Below are positions 8,010 to 14,550 of a stretch of DNA of 26,268 nt, piece by piece. Position 1 is the first letter of the stretch. Every line of letters starts with the position of its first letter. The DNA lies in assembly GCA_035308345.1 (NCBI GenBank), contig DATGGW010000188.1, positions 1-26,268 of the forward strand, in the 5' to 3' direction. Position numbers and translations under genes: made by a program. The DNA is from CF-113 sp035308345 (GTDB lineage Bacteria > Chloroflexota > Ktedonobacteria > Ktedonobacterales > Ktedonobacteraceae). The notes under the pieces are model-generated. The model did not search any database. It saw only the letters and a list, made by a program, of their open reading frames with translations, and was not told the DNA's origin.

Positions 8010-8606
8010 ATGGTGACGGATGTTCAGGGGGAAGTAGAGCGTCTACGCGCGGGGAATACGCAGACATTTTGCTCTTTGGTCGAACGGTTACAACAACCTC
8101 TCACGGGCTATTTGCATCGCCTTGTTGGTGATAGAGAAGTGGCGCTTGACCTTGCGCAGGATACTTTTTTGCAGGTGTATAAAGAAATAGGGAAGACATC
8201 GGGCGAACTCAAGCTGGACGCCTGGATCTATCGTATTGCCACAAACTATGGCCTGCGCCACCTGAACAGGAAACGCCTGAGGCAGATAATCCGCATTGAG
8301 AGCGATGAGGCTTTTGATGATAGCCTGGCAACGGCTGGCCCGGAAGATCAGACGGAGACGCGCATTCTCGTGCAACAGGCTCTTAGCAGGATGAATCCGA
8401 AAGATGCAGCAATTCTGCAACTTCACTTTGGCAATAGTTTCAACTATGAAGAAATTGGCCACATACTCAAGATGAGTTCGGAGGCCGTTCGTAAACGGGT
8501 GGCTCGTGGCGTGGAGAAGTTTCGCGCGCTGTACGGAGAAATGCCCGCGGCGCAGGCGCGGAATATAGGACCCCAGTTCATCGGGGTCAGGAGAGATGGA
8601 AGATAG
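8010..8606 (+). CDS. ECF-type RNA polymerase sigma factor
   Basis: A 198-aa sigma-70 family protein of the extracytoplasmic-function group. Region 2 is visible in YLHRLVGDREVALDLAQDTF followed by LQVYKEI, and WIYRIATNYGLRHLNRKR is the DNA-melting part. Region 4 (LSRMNPKDAAILQLHF and the helix-turn-helix EEIGHILKMSSEAVRKRVARG) recognises the -35 element. The frame is open upstream to an ATG at 7935, but that start has no ribosome site and adds 25 residues translated from near-repeat DNA. ATG at 8010, after GTAAGG, fits the family length better. The stop is 3 nt before the anti-sigma gene, as is usual for sigma/anti-sigma pairs. Its regulon and inducing signal are not visible. Confidence 0.9.
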   Translation: MVTDVQGEVERLRAGNTQTFCSLVERLQQPLTGYLHRLVGDREVALDLAQDTFLQVYKEIGKTSGELKLDAWIYRIATNYGLRHLNRKRLRQIIRIESDEAFDDSLATAGPEDQTETRILVQQALSRMNPKDAAILQLHFGNSFNYEEIGHILKMSSEAVRKRVARGVEKFRALYGEMPAAQARNIGPQFIGVRRDGR

Positions 8607-8609
8607 CGT

Positions 8610-9494
8610 ATGGTCAGTGATTCAGCGTGGAAAAAGGATGCGAGCGGCATAGAACATCCTGCTCATAGTATCTTACTTGCATTTATTCGTGAACAGTGTC
8701 CTGAACATGAAAAGCGCATCCACGCGCATCTCGCATTATGCGATCAATGTGGTCAGACCTACGCCGGGCTGTCACAGACGAGCAATACACTGAACAATCT
8801 CGAGCAGATGCCGCGTTACCTGCGCTACCCTGAGTTAGAGCCAGAATTGGTACTGGCCCACGCTCAACGCGGTGTTCCTTTACGGAGCGCGTGGACAGGT
8901 CGGCGTAAGCGGGAAATGCAGGGAAAGCAGCAAGAGGCAAAACGTGTAGGGGCGCGATTTATCGCGTCCGCTCCTAAGCCGTCTTTGCGCATGGTGAGCT
9001 TACCGGCCTCTTTCGGGTTGCTATTACTTTGCATGGTAGGTGTGCTCATGGTGGCATACGCGCTTGTAAATATCGTGAAGCCGCCTCTCTTACCAGGAGA
9101 TGCGCCGGTCAAGTACCATGTCAACAACCAGCCGAATTCGGCTCTGTTGGAAGGGCATACGCCAACGCCATCCGCTGTAGTTGTCAGTTCGATGCCTGGC
9201 CCGGTGATTGCGCTTTGCTCATCACCTGGAGATACTCGCCTTGTGATCTGTGGGTCCGGTTTCAAACCCAAAGACAGGGTAGAGTTAGTGGTAACTGCGC
9301 CGGGAAACAAGCGGCCAATATTGACACAGAAATTGACAATCAATGCGCAAGGTGGGTTCAAACAAAGCCTGAATGTATCCGCTTGCAAGAATCTAGCGAT
9401 AACGGTAGTTACGGGAGATGTATCGCATAAGCCGTTCATATCTTTGAAGACGCTGATAATTAGTTCAATGCCCGGTTGTATCGGCCAGGCGTAG
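8610..9494 (+). CDS. Membrane anti-sigma factor with zinc-finger (ZAS-type) domain
   Basis: A 294-aa protein directly behind the ECF sigma gene (3 nt gap), so its likely role is to hold that sigma factor at the membrane until a signal arrives. The N-terminal cytoplasmic part has the H-x3-C-x2-C zinc site of anti-sigma factors (H40, C44, C47 in HLALCDQC). A single membrane helix lies at residues about 134-155. The outer domain (156-294) is proline-rich near the membrane and then beta-rich with several cysteines; I do not recognise it. A clear dispersed repeat copy (8946-8969) encodes residues about 113-120 (VGARFIAS) in the linker between zinc finger and membrane helix. Anti-sigma function is inferred from motif plus position. 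Confidence 0.82.
   Translation: MVSDSAWKKDASGIEHPAHSILLAFIREQCPEHEKRIHAHLALCDQCGQTYAGLSQTSNTLNNLEQMPRYLRYPELEPELVLAHAQRGVPLRSAWTGRRKREMQGKQQEAKRVGARFIASAPKPSLRMVSLPASFGLLLLCMVGVLMVAYALVNIVKPPLLPGDAPVKYHVNNQPNSALLEGHTPTPSAVVVSSMPGPVIALCSSPGDTRLVICGSGFKPKDRVELVVTAPGNKRPILTQKLTINAQGGFKQSLNVSACKNLAITVVTGDVSHKPFISLKTLIISSMPGCIGQA
8946..8969. repeat. GGACGCG palindromic repeat inside the anti-sigma gene
   Basis: GGGGCGCGATTTATCGCGTC is one substitution away from the consensus core and is preceded by GTA, as in the other copies. It is in frame and contributes VGARFIAS to the linker before the membrane helix. Confidence 0.85.
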
Positions 9495-9572
9495 ACGACT
9501 GGACCGTCCGCGAATTAAATCGCCACGCCGGCAGCCAGAGATAAAGTTCTGTGTGGAAGGGAGATAGACACA

Positions 9573-9776
9573 ATGCAAAGACAATGCGCCTGGTGTTTGC
9601 GGCTGATGGATAGCCGGGGCGAGCGAACATCGCTGCATCCTATACCAAAATTGTATGAGGCTACGCATGGCATGTGCCGTATCTGTGGAACCTACTGGTT
9701 AGAACAGGCCATGCGCGACACTGAGGAGCAAATCGCGGCTGTTCCTGTATTTCGCGAGCCGGTCTATCGCTGCTAA
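9573..9776 (+). CDS. Small protein with two CxxC motifs (zinc-ribbon-like), unknown function
   Basis: A 67-aa protein with C5-x2-C8 and C35-x2-C38, a spacing suited to one bound zinc ion. The rest is unassigned. The ATG at 9573 is preceded by AAGGGAG with good spacing, and the gene follows the anti-sigma gene by 78 nt on the same strand, so it may be the third member of that operon. It could bind nucleic acid or protein, but nothing in the sequence decides this. I judge it real because of the ribosome site, the paired cysteine motifs and the downstream hairpin. Confidence 0.65.
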   Translation: MQRQCAWCLRLMDSRGERTSLHPIPKLYEATHGMCRICGTYWLEQAMRDTEEQIAAVPVFREPVYRC

Positions 9777-9872
9777 GATATCCTCTCTCCAGCTGGCGGT
9801 TTTATACCGTCAGAGGGTCGGGTTATGCTCTTCATCGTGGGTGCGTTTATCGCTCCCCTGTGGATTGAGCGT

Positions 9873-9915
9873 GCTGTGCTCTTCCCCCCAGAGCGCAGCA
9901 GCCCGATCCTTTTTT
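9873..9915 (+). terminator. Hairpin with T-run downstream of the sigma/anti-sigma operon
   Basis: GCTGTGCTCT (9873-9882) pairs with AGAGCGCAGC (9890-9899), ten base pairs with one G-T wobble, around a C-rich 7-nt loop. A T6 run starts at 9910, ten nt after the stem, which is farther than in an ideal intrinsic terminator. A second shorter stem (CTGGCGGT/ACCGTCAG, 9791-9811) lies nearer the last gene. Confidence 0.45.
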
Positions 9916-9972
9916 CTTTGCACATGACTACTTAAGTACAATCACATTACTTTCCCAGATAGGCACTTATGA

Positions 9973-10845
9973 CTACGCGGGTGGTTCGCTTAAAAACTCA
10001 AGCATATACAGGTTCACCTGCTCAGGCTGTTCCTGTTGCACCCAGTGGCCGCTATCAGGGACGCGCCTGATCTCCAGCTTATTAACCCATTGCTCGAGTC
10101 CCATCGTAAGTTCGATGCCCAGCGCGATATCATGCTCGCCCCAGATCAGCAATGTAGGCACGCCGATCTGGTAGGAGCCGCCGGTGTAAGCAGTCGGAAG
10201 CCTGCGAAAGATCTGGCGGTAGTAATTCAATGCGGCAGTCATGGCGCCGGGTTTGCTCATCGCCTGCCGGTATTTTTCTATATCACCGGGCGTGAAAGCC
10301 CCTTTTTGCAGCGCTGCTCCCCGCAACATTCTGCCGATGCCTTCAGCATGGTTGCGCAGCAGGAGAAATTCAGGCAGCCAGGGCAACTGGAAGACGAAGA
10401 TATACCAGCTTTTACGCAGTTGTTTGAAGGTGCGAAATTCGCGCATCAGCGCACCGGGATGCGGCGCGTTCAGTACAATCAGGCGTTCCGTCAGCTCAGG
10501 ATAACGAATGGCGAAGTGCCATGCCAGCACGCCTCCCCAATCATGGCCCACGATTACGGCCTTCTCGTATCCCAGTCCCTTTATCAGCCCGACAATATCC
10601 CGCATGAGGGTAGCCACGTCATAACCCTTGCGCGGCTTATCGCTATCGTTGTACCCGCGCATATCCGGCGCAACCACCCTATAGCCATGTTCCGCCAGCA
10701 CCGGAATCTGGTAACGCCACGAGTACCAGAACTCAGGAAAACCATGCAGCAGCACAACCAGTGGCCCCTCACCCTGTGTCACGTAATGCATGCGTATGCC
10801 ATTGGTCATGATGTCGCGGTGCTTCCACGCCTCCATTGTCGTCAT
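9973..10845 (-). CDS. Alpha/beta hydrolase, epoxide hydrolase/haloalkane dehalogenase-like
   Basis: A 290-aa alpha/beta-fold enzyme of the group using an aspartate nucleophile. HGFPEFWYSW (35-44) carries the oxyanion HG-P motif; VGHDWGG (99-105) gives nucleophile D102; GEHD (236-239) and SGHW (265-268) give the likely acid D239 and base H267. Such enzymes open epoxides or remove halide from alkanes or haloacids by an ester intermediate. The cap region holds several tyrosines (Y148, Y208, Y209), which fits epoxide hydrolase better than dehalogenase, but the substrate is not determinable. The ATG at 10845 has AAAGGAAA upstream. It lies downstream of sdhB on the same strand, separated by a 20-bp perfect inverted repeat, so co-transcription with sdh is uncertain. 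Confidence 0.87.
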   Translation of the reverse strand: MTTMEAWKHRDIMTNGIRMHYVTQGEGPLVVLLHGFPEFWYSWRYQIPVLAEHGYRVVAPDMRGYNDSDKPRKGYDVATLMRDIVGLIKGLGYEKAVIVGHDWGGVLAWHFAIRYPELTERLIVLNAPHPGALMREFRTFKQLRKSWYIFVFQLPWLPEFLLLRNHAEGIGRMLRGAALQKGAFTPGDIEKYRQAMSKPGAMTAALNYYRQIFRRLPTAYTGGSYQIGVPTLLIWGEHDIALGIELTMGLEQWVNKLEIRRVPDSGHWVQQEQPEQVNLYMLEFLSEPPA

Positions 10846-10861
10846 GAAACGTTTCCTTTAG

Positions 10862-10919
10862 AGCACGAGGGCGACCGCAAGTGGGGATGGGTGGGGACCC
10901 TTGCGGTCGCCCTCGTGCT
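10862..10919. repeat. Perfect 20-bp inverted repeat between sdhB and the hydrolase
   Basis: AGCACGAGGGCGACCGCAAG (10862-10881) is exactly reverse-complementary to 10900-10919, around an 18-nt G-rich loop. There is no T-run, so it is not a classical terminator, although it could fold in the sdh transcript. The inner part GCGACCGCAAG/CTTGCGGTCGC recurs in single form near 7880. Confidence 0.85.
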
Positions 10920-10934
10920 ACTCTCATTGAGACA

Positions 10935-11642
10935 TTACTCCCCGCTGGTATCGTTGTACACGATGGCGCGTTTCACCTGCTCGATGAGGTCTGTGACAGG
11001 GATACCGCGCGGGCAGGCATCAGAGCAGTTGAAAATGGTGCGGCAGCGCCACACGCCGTTGCGCTGGCCCAGAATGGCGAGGCGTTCTGCTCCGCCCTGG
11101 TCGCGGCTATCGAAGATGAAGCGATGCGCATTGACGATGGTAGCCGGCCCGACCCAGTCGGAGTTACCCCACACCGACGGGCAGGAGCCTGTACACGCGC
11201 CGCACAGGATGCACTTGGTTCCCTCGTCGTAACGCGCGCGCTCTTCTGGACTCTGCAAACGCTCGGTGCTGGGTTCCGCGTCGTCGGTAATCAGGTAGGG
11301 CTTGATGGATTTGTACTTATCAAAGAAAGGGTCCATATCCACGACAAGGTCTTTGATGACCGGGTAGCCGAGCATTGGCTCAATCGTCACCTTATTGCCC
11401 ACGTCGCGAATCAGCACTTTGCAGGCCAGGCGATTGCGCCCGTTGATACGCATCGCATCTGAACCGCAGACACCGTGCGCGCACGAGCGGCGATAGGTCA
11501 GCGTCCCATCCATCGTCCACTTGACGGTATTCAGGGCATCCAGCAGGCGATCAATCGGGTCCATCTCCACTCGAAACTCATCCCAGTACGGCTTGTTGTC
11601 TTTTTCAGGATCGAAGCGTTTGATGCGCATCAGTACATTCAT
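10935..11642 (-). CDS. sdhB: Succinate dehydrogenase iron-sulfur subunit
   Basis: The 235-aa electron-transfer subunit of complex II, passing electrons from SdhA flavin to quinone. The [2Fe-2S] ligands are C54, C59, D62 and C74; an aspartate at the third position is also known in E. coli SdhB. CILCGAC (C144, C147, C150) with C210 fits the [4Fe-4S] cluster, and C154, C200 and C206 fit the [3Fe-4S] cluster. The frame opens at an ATG at 11660, but AAGGAG lies just ahead of the in-frame ATG at 11642 with 6-nt spacing, so I use 11642. It is the last gene of sdhCDAB, 77 nt after sdhA, with a dispersed repeat in that gap. Confidence 0.95.
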   Translation of the reverse strand: MNVLMRIKRFDPEKDNKPYWDEFRVEMDPIDRLLDALNTVKWTMDGTLTYRRSCAHGVCGSDAMRINGRNRLACKVLIRDVGNKVTIEPMLGYPVIKDLVVDMDPFFDKYKSIKPYLITDDAEPSTERLQSPEERARYDEGTKCILCGACTGSCPSVWGNSDWVGPATIVNAHRFIFDSRDQGGAERLAILGQRNGVWRCRTIFNCSDACPRGIPVTDLIEQVKRAIVYNDTSGE

Positions 11643-11691
11643 GAGATTCTCCTTTTGCAATACGCGGGCGCGCGGGCGTGATTTTGGAACA

Positions 11692-11718
11692 CGCGGGCGC
11701 GATAAATCGGGCCCCTAC
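11692..11718. repeat. Variant palindromic repeat between sdhA and sdhB
   Basis: GGGCGCGATAAATCGGGCCC is the reverse form of the repeat core with substitutions; the CCCTAC end matches the GTAGGG edge of other copies. A more decayed partial copy lies just beside it (11661-11687). Together they fill most of the short gap. Confidence 0.65.
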
Positions 11719-11719
11719 A

Positions 11720-13456
11720 CTAGTATTTTCGCTCTTTGGGCTTGAACACCGGGTCATCGACCATCAGCACCGGCTTATAGTCCAGGCGCACATCGTGAAC
11801 CTTCGTGCCTTTATAAGCCAGCGTGTGCTTGAGCCAGTTTGCATCGTCGCGTTTAGGGAAATCGGTGCGGTAATGCGCCCCCCTGCTCTCCTGACGCGCC
11901 AGCGCGCCGTGAATGGTTGCCTCGGCACAATCGAGCAGGAAGCCCAGCTCGATAGCCTCGACCAGCTCGGTATTGAATTGCTTGCCCTTGTCCTGCATCT
12001 GCAGGCGCTTATATGCATCCTGCAAGCCATCAAGCGTATCGAGCGCCTTGCGCAGGCCCTTTTCGTTTCGTTCGACGAAGACCCTGTCGTCCATCTCGTT
12101 TTGCAAGGTGGAACGAATGCGCGCCGCCGACTCCCCTCCGGTGGAATCGTACAGGCGGCTCACCAGCGCGCGTGAGTAGTCTTCGGGGTTCGCTGGCAGC
12201 GGCGCATGCGAGGCTTCGGTGATGAACTTCGCCATGTGCTTCCCGGCGCGGCGGCCAAACACGATCAGGTCTACCAGCGAGTTGGTTCCCAGGCGGTTCG
12301 CCCCATGCACCGAGACGCAGGCCACCTCGCCGGCCGCGTAGAAGCCGGGGTACGGTGTCCACTGCGGGTCAATCACCACACGCGCATCAACATCGGTAGG
12401 GATGCCACCCATGGCGTAGTGCGCCGTCGGCTGGATAGGTACCGGCTCGGTAATCGGCTCGACGCCCAGGTAGTTGCGCGCGAAATCGGTGATGTCGGGC
12501 AGCTTCTCGTTAATCACCTTCGCTCCCAGGTGGCGCAAATCCAGGAATACATAGTCTTTGCCGTCGATGCCGCGTCCCTCGTGAATCTCCTGAAGGATGC
12601 AGCGCGAGACGATATCGCGTGGGGCCAGGTCCTTCAGGGTCGGCATATAGCGTTCCATGAAGTACTCACCCTCATTATTGAGCAATTTGCCGCCTTCGCC
12701 GCGCGCGGCCTCGCTCAAGAGCACACCCACTTTGTAGATGCCGGTGGGATGAAACTGGTACATCTCCATGTCTTGCAGGGGAATACCGCGCCGGTAGGCT
12801 ATCGCCATACCATCGCCCATGCAGGCAAAAGCATTGCTGGTGATCCGCCAGGCGCGCCCGTAGCCGCCGGTGGCGAACATGATCGCTTTAGCGTGGAAGG
12901 TGTGAATCTCGCCTGTGCGAATCTCCATAGCCACGACGCCGCATGCCTGCCCGTCGCTCATGAGCAGGTCGAGCGCCAGGTACTCGTTGAAGAAACGCAC
13001 CTGGTTTTTGATGGAGCTCTGGTACATGGTTTGCAGCAGCATATGCCCTGTGCGGTCAGCCGCGTAGCAGGAACGGCGCACCGCCGCTTCGCCGAAGTTG
13101 CGCGTATGGCCTCCGAAACGCCGCTGGTCAATGCGCCCGTCCGGTGTGCGGTTAAAAGGCAGGCCGCGATGCTCCAATTCGTAAATGGCGTCGATGGCCT
13201 CGCGCGTCAGGATTTCCGCCGCGGGTTGATCGACCAGGTAGTCGCCGCCCTTGACGGTGTCATACATATGCCACTTCCAGTGATCTTCTTCCTGGTTGCC
13301 GAGCGCGGCAGCCACACCACCCTGCGCAGCACCCGTATGGGAACGGGTAGGATACACCTTCGTCAGCACGGCAACGCTGGCATTGGGAATCTGCATAGCA
13401 GCCATCAGGCCCGCGCCGCCCGCGCCGACAATCACCACGTCAAATTTATAGTACAT
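11720..13456 (-). CDS. sdhA: Succinate dehydrogenase flavoprotein subunit
   Basis: A 578-aa catalytic subunit that oxidises succinate to fumarate in the TCA cycle. The FAD-binding glycine motif is VIVGAGGAG at residues 8-16, and H40 in SHTGAAQGG is the expected covalent FAD attachment site. Further family marks include FHPTGIYKVG, the substrate-loop region DIVSRCI and HGANRLGTNSLVDL. The open frame extends to 13483, but that ATG lies in a dispersed repeat. The ATG at 13456 has GAGG 7 nt upstream and gives the usual N-terminus, so I use it. It sits between sdhD and sdhB in an sdhCDAB operon. Length and residues look intact. Confidence 0.96.
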   Translation of the reverse strand: MYYKFDVVIVGAGGAGLMAAMQIPNASVAVLTKVYPTRSHTGAAQGGVAAALGNQEEDHWKWHMYDTVKGGDYLVDQPAAEILTREAIDAIYELEHRGLPFNRTPDGRIDQRRFGGHTRNFGEAAVRRSCYAADRTGHMLLQTMYQSSIKNQVRFFNEYLALDLLMSDGQACGVVAMEIRTGEIHTFHAKAIMFATGGYGRAWRITSNAFACMGDGMAIAYRRGIPLQDMEMYQFHPTGIYKVGVLLSEAARGEGGKLLNNEGEYFMERYMPTLKDLAPRDIVSRCILQEIHEGRGIDGKDYVFLDLRHLGAKVINEKLPDITDFARNYLGVEPITEPVPIQPTAHYAMGGIPTDVDARVVIDPQWTPYPGFYAAGEVACVSVHGANRLGTNSLVDLIVFGRRAGKHMAKFITEASHAPLPANPEDYSRALVSRLYDSTGGESAARIRSTLQNEMDDRVFVERNEKGLRKALDTLDGLQDAYKRLQMQDKGKQFNTELVEAIELGFLLDCAEATIHGALARQESRGAHYRTDFPKRDDANWLKHTLAYKGTKVHDVRLDYKPVLMVDDPVFKPKERKY

Positions 13457-13473
13457 CGCGCATCCTCGCTTCT

Positions 13474-13497
13474 GTAGGGACACGATTTATCGCGTCC
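13474..13497. repeat. GGACGCG palindromic repeat between sdhD and sdhA
   Basis: GGACACGATTTATCGCGTCC, one substitution from the consensus core, with the usual GTAG edge. It occupies nearly half of the 58-nt gap and ends 18 nt upstream of the sdhA start, so it would be present in the operon transcript as a potential hairpin. Confidence 0.85.
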
Positions 13498-13514
13498 GTG
13501 TTGGAACCTCGCTT

Positions 13515-13922
13515 CTAATGTATGCAATTGGGACCCAAAGCCCCTGCTGCCTGGAACGTAATCAGTGTAATAGTACCCAGCATGAAATAGGCCAGCGTTA
13601 CCAGTCCGGCCACGGATTGCAGCGCCAGTCGCCATCCACGCGAGCGCACATAATCGTCGATTACTATGCGCAGGCCATTCATACCGTGCAGCAGCGCCAG
13701 CGTCAGCAATAGCCAATCATACAAACGCCAGAAAGGGTTGGTGTAGCGTAAGGCAACCAGCTGATAGCTGGTGCAGGACACATCGGTTGACACGTGATTC
13801 AAGAACACGTGGATAAGAGCCAGAAAGATCAGCGCCACACCTGAGACGCGGAAAAAATACCAGGAAAAGGTTTCAAAACCGCCCCCAGATGGGCGCGGGC
13901 CATATCCAGACGAAATACGCAT
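13515..13922 (-). CDS. sdhD: Succinate dehydrogenase membrane anchor subunit (SdhD-like)
   Basis: A 135-aa protein with three hydrophobic helices (residues about 21-43, 68-87, 101-124), as expected for a complex II anchor subunit that contributes to the quinone site and heme binding. Histidines sit in helix 1 (LALIHVFLNH) and helix 2 (LALLHGMNGLR), the latter being the pattern typical of a heme-ligating helix. The ATG at 13922 has AAGGAG 8 nt upstream. It lies 39 nt after sdhC and 58 nt before sdhA. The C/D assignment rests on order and on the HGxxGLR helix; naming of anchor subunits is often interchangeable. Confidence 0.88.
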   Translation of the reverse strand: MRISSGYGPRPSGGGFETFSWYFFRVSGVALIFLALIHVFLNHVSTDVSCTSYQLVALRYTNPFWRLYDWLLLTLALLHGMNGLRIVIDDYVRSRGWRLALQSVAGLVTLAYFMLGTITLITFQAAGALGPNCIH

Positions 13923-13961
13923 ACGATTACTCCTTACGGGCAGGCGACCACATGGGTGGCC

Positions 13962-14342
13962 CTACATACCGGCGGGCATATTGCCGGTAGGCCAACCAAA
14001 GACCGGCCCCATTATAAAATAGGCCATAGGCAAGAAGCACACGATGGTGAGTACCATCACGATAGCGAACATCACTCCCTGGTAGCGCGCGCCTTTCGGC
14101 CAGAAGTCAATCAAGATGATGCGCACACCGTTGAAGGAATGATAAAGAAGACCGCCAATCAGCGCCATGGAGAGCACGCGCACAATAGCGGTGCCGAAGA
14201 GCGCGATGCCCTCGTTATACACCTTGGGGCCGAAGTTCAGCAGCCCAATATCCACAACATGGATCAGGAGAAATAAAAGTACACCCAGTCCTGTAATGCG
14301 GTGCAGCAGCCAGGACCACATACCTGATTGACCTTTGTACAT
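13962..14342 (-). CDS. sdhC: Succinate dehydrogenase cytochrome b556-type subunit (SdhC-like)
   Basis: A 126-aa membrane protein with three hydrophobic helices. SWLLHRITGLGVLLFLLIHV near the N-terminus is the characteristic SdhC segment: the SxxxHRxTG part lines the quinone site, and the histidine in LLYHSFNGVR is the probable heme ligand. The open frame begins at 14396, but the ATG at 14342 is preceded by GAGGAAG with proper spacing and gives the family N-terminus, so I use 14342. It is the first gene of sdhCDAB; a promoter candidate lies at 14508-14536. Confidence 0.9.
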   Translation of the reverse strand: MYKGQSGMWSWLLHRITGLGVLLFLLIHVVDIGLLNFGPKVYNEGIALFGTAIVRVLSMALIGGLLYHSFNGVRIILIDFWPKGARYQGVMFAIVMVLTIVCFLPMAYFIMGPVFGWPTGNMPAGM

Positions 14343-14507
14343 AACTTCCTCAATTCTTCCAAAAAATGGCACGAGCAGGCAAGGTAGGGGTATCATATGT
14401 GGGTACCCAGAGCAAGCGGAGAGTGTTAGACGTTCGGGCGCTCCTGGTTAAGCAACCTGCAGGCAGCATAACGATACTCACTACTTTTAAATTCAACGTG
14501 TAAGCAT

Positions 14508-14536
14508 ATTATACTTCACGGTAGAACAAGGCGCAA
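14508..14536 (-). promoter_or_regulatory. Candidate promoter of the sdhCDAB operon
   Basis: Read on the - strand, TTGCGC (14536-14531) is followed after 17 nt by a perfect TATAAT (14513-14508). It lies in the AT-rich part of the gap between recQ and sdhC and gives a leader of roughly 160 nt. Confidence 0.45.
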
Positions 14537-14550
14537 ACCATCTGCTGCTT

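Noticed and set aside
9508..9532. Possible further copy of the palindromic repeat after the anti-sigma gene (GTCCGCGAATTAAATCGCCA)
   Set aside because: Too many differences and no GTAGG edge; could be a decayed copy but not supportable.
10036..11232. A 398-codon + strand open frame across the hydrolase and sdhB
   Set aside because: Antisense to two well-supported genes and crosses their intergenic hairpin; no family features.
12206..13477. A 423-codon + strand open frame opposite sdhA
   Set aside because: Entirely antisense to a clear SdhA, no recognisable domain, no ribosome site; it is a shadow of GC-rich codon bias.
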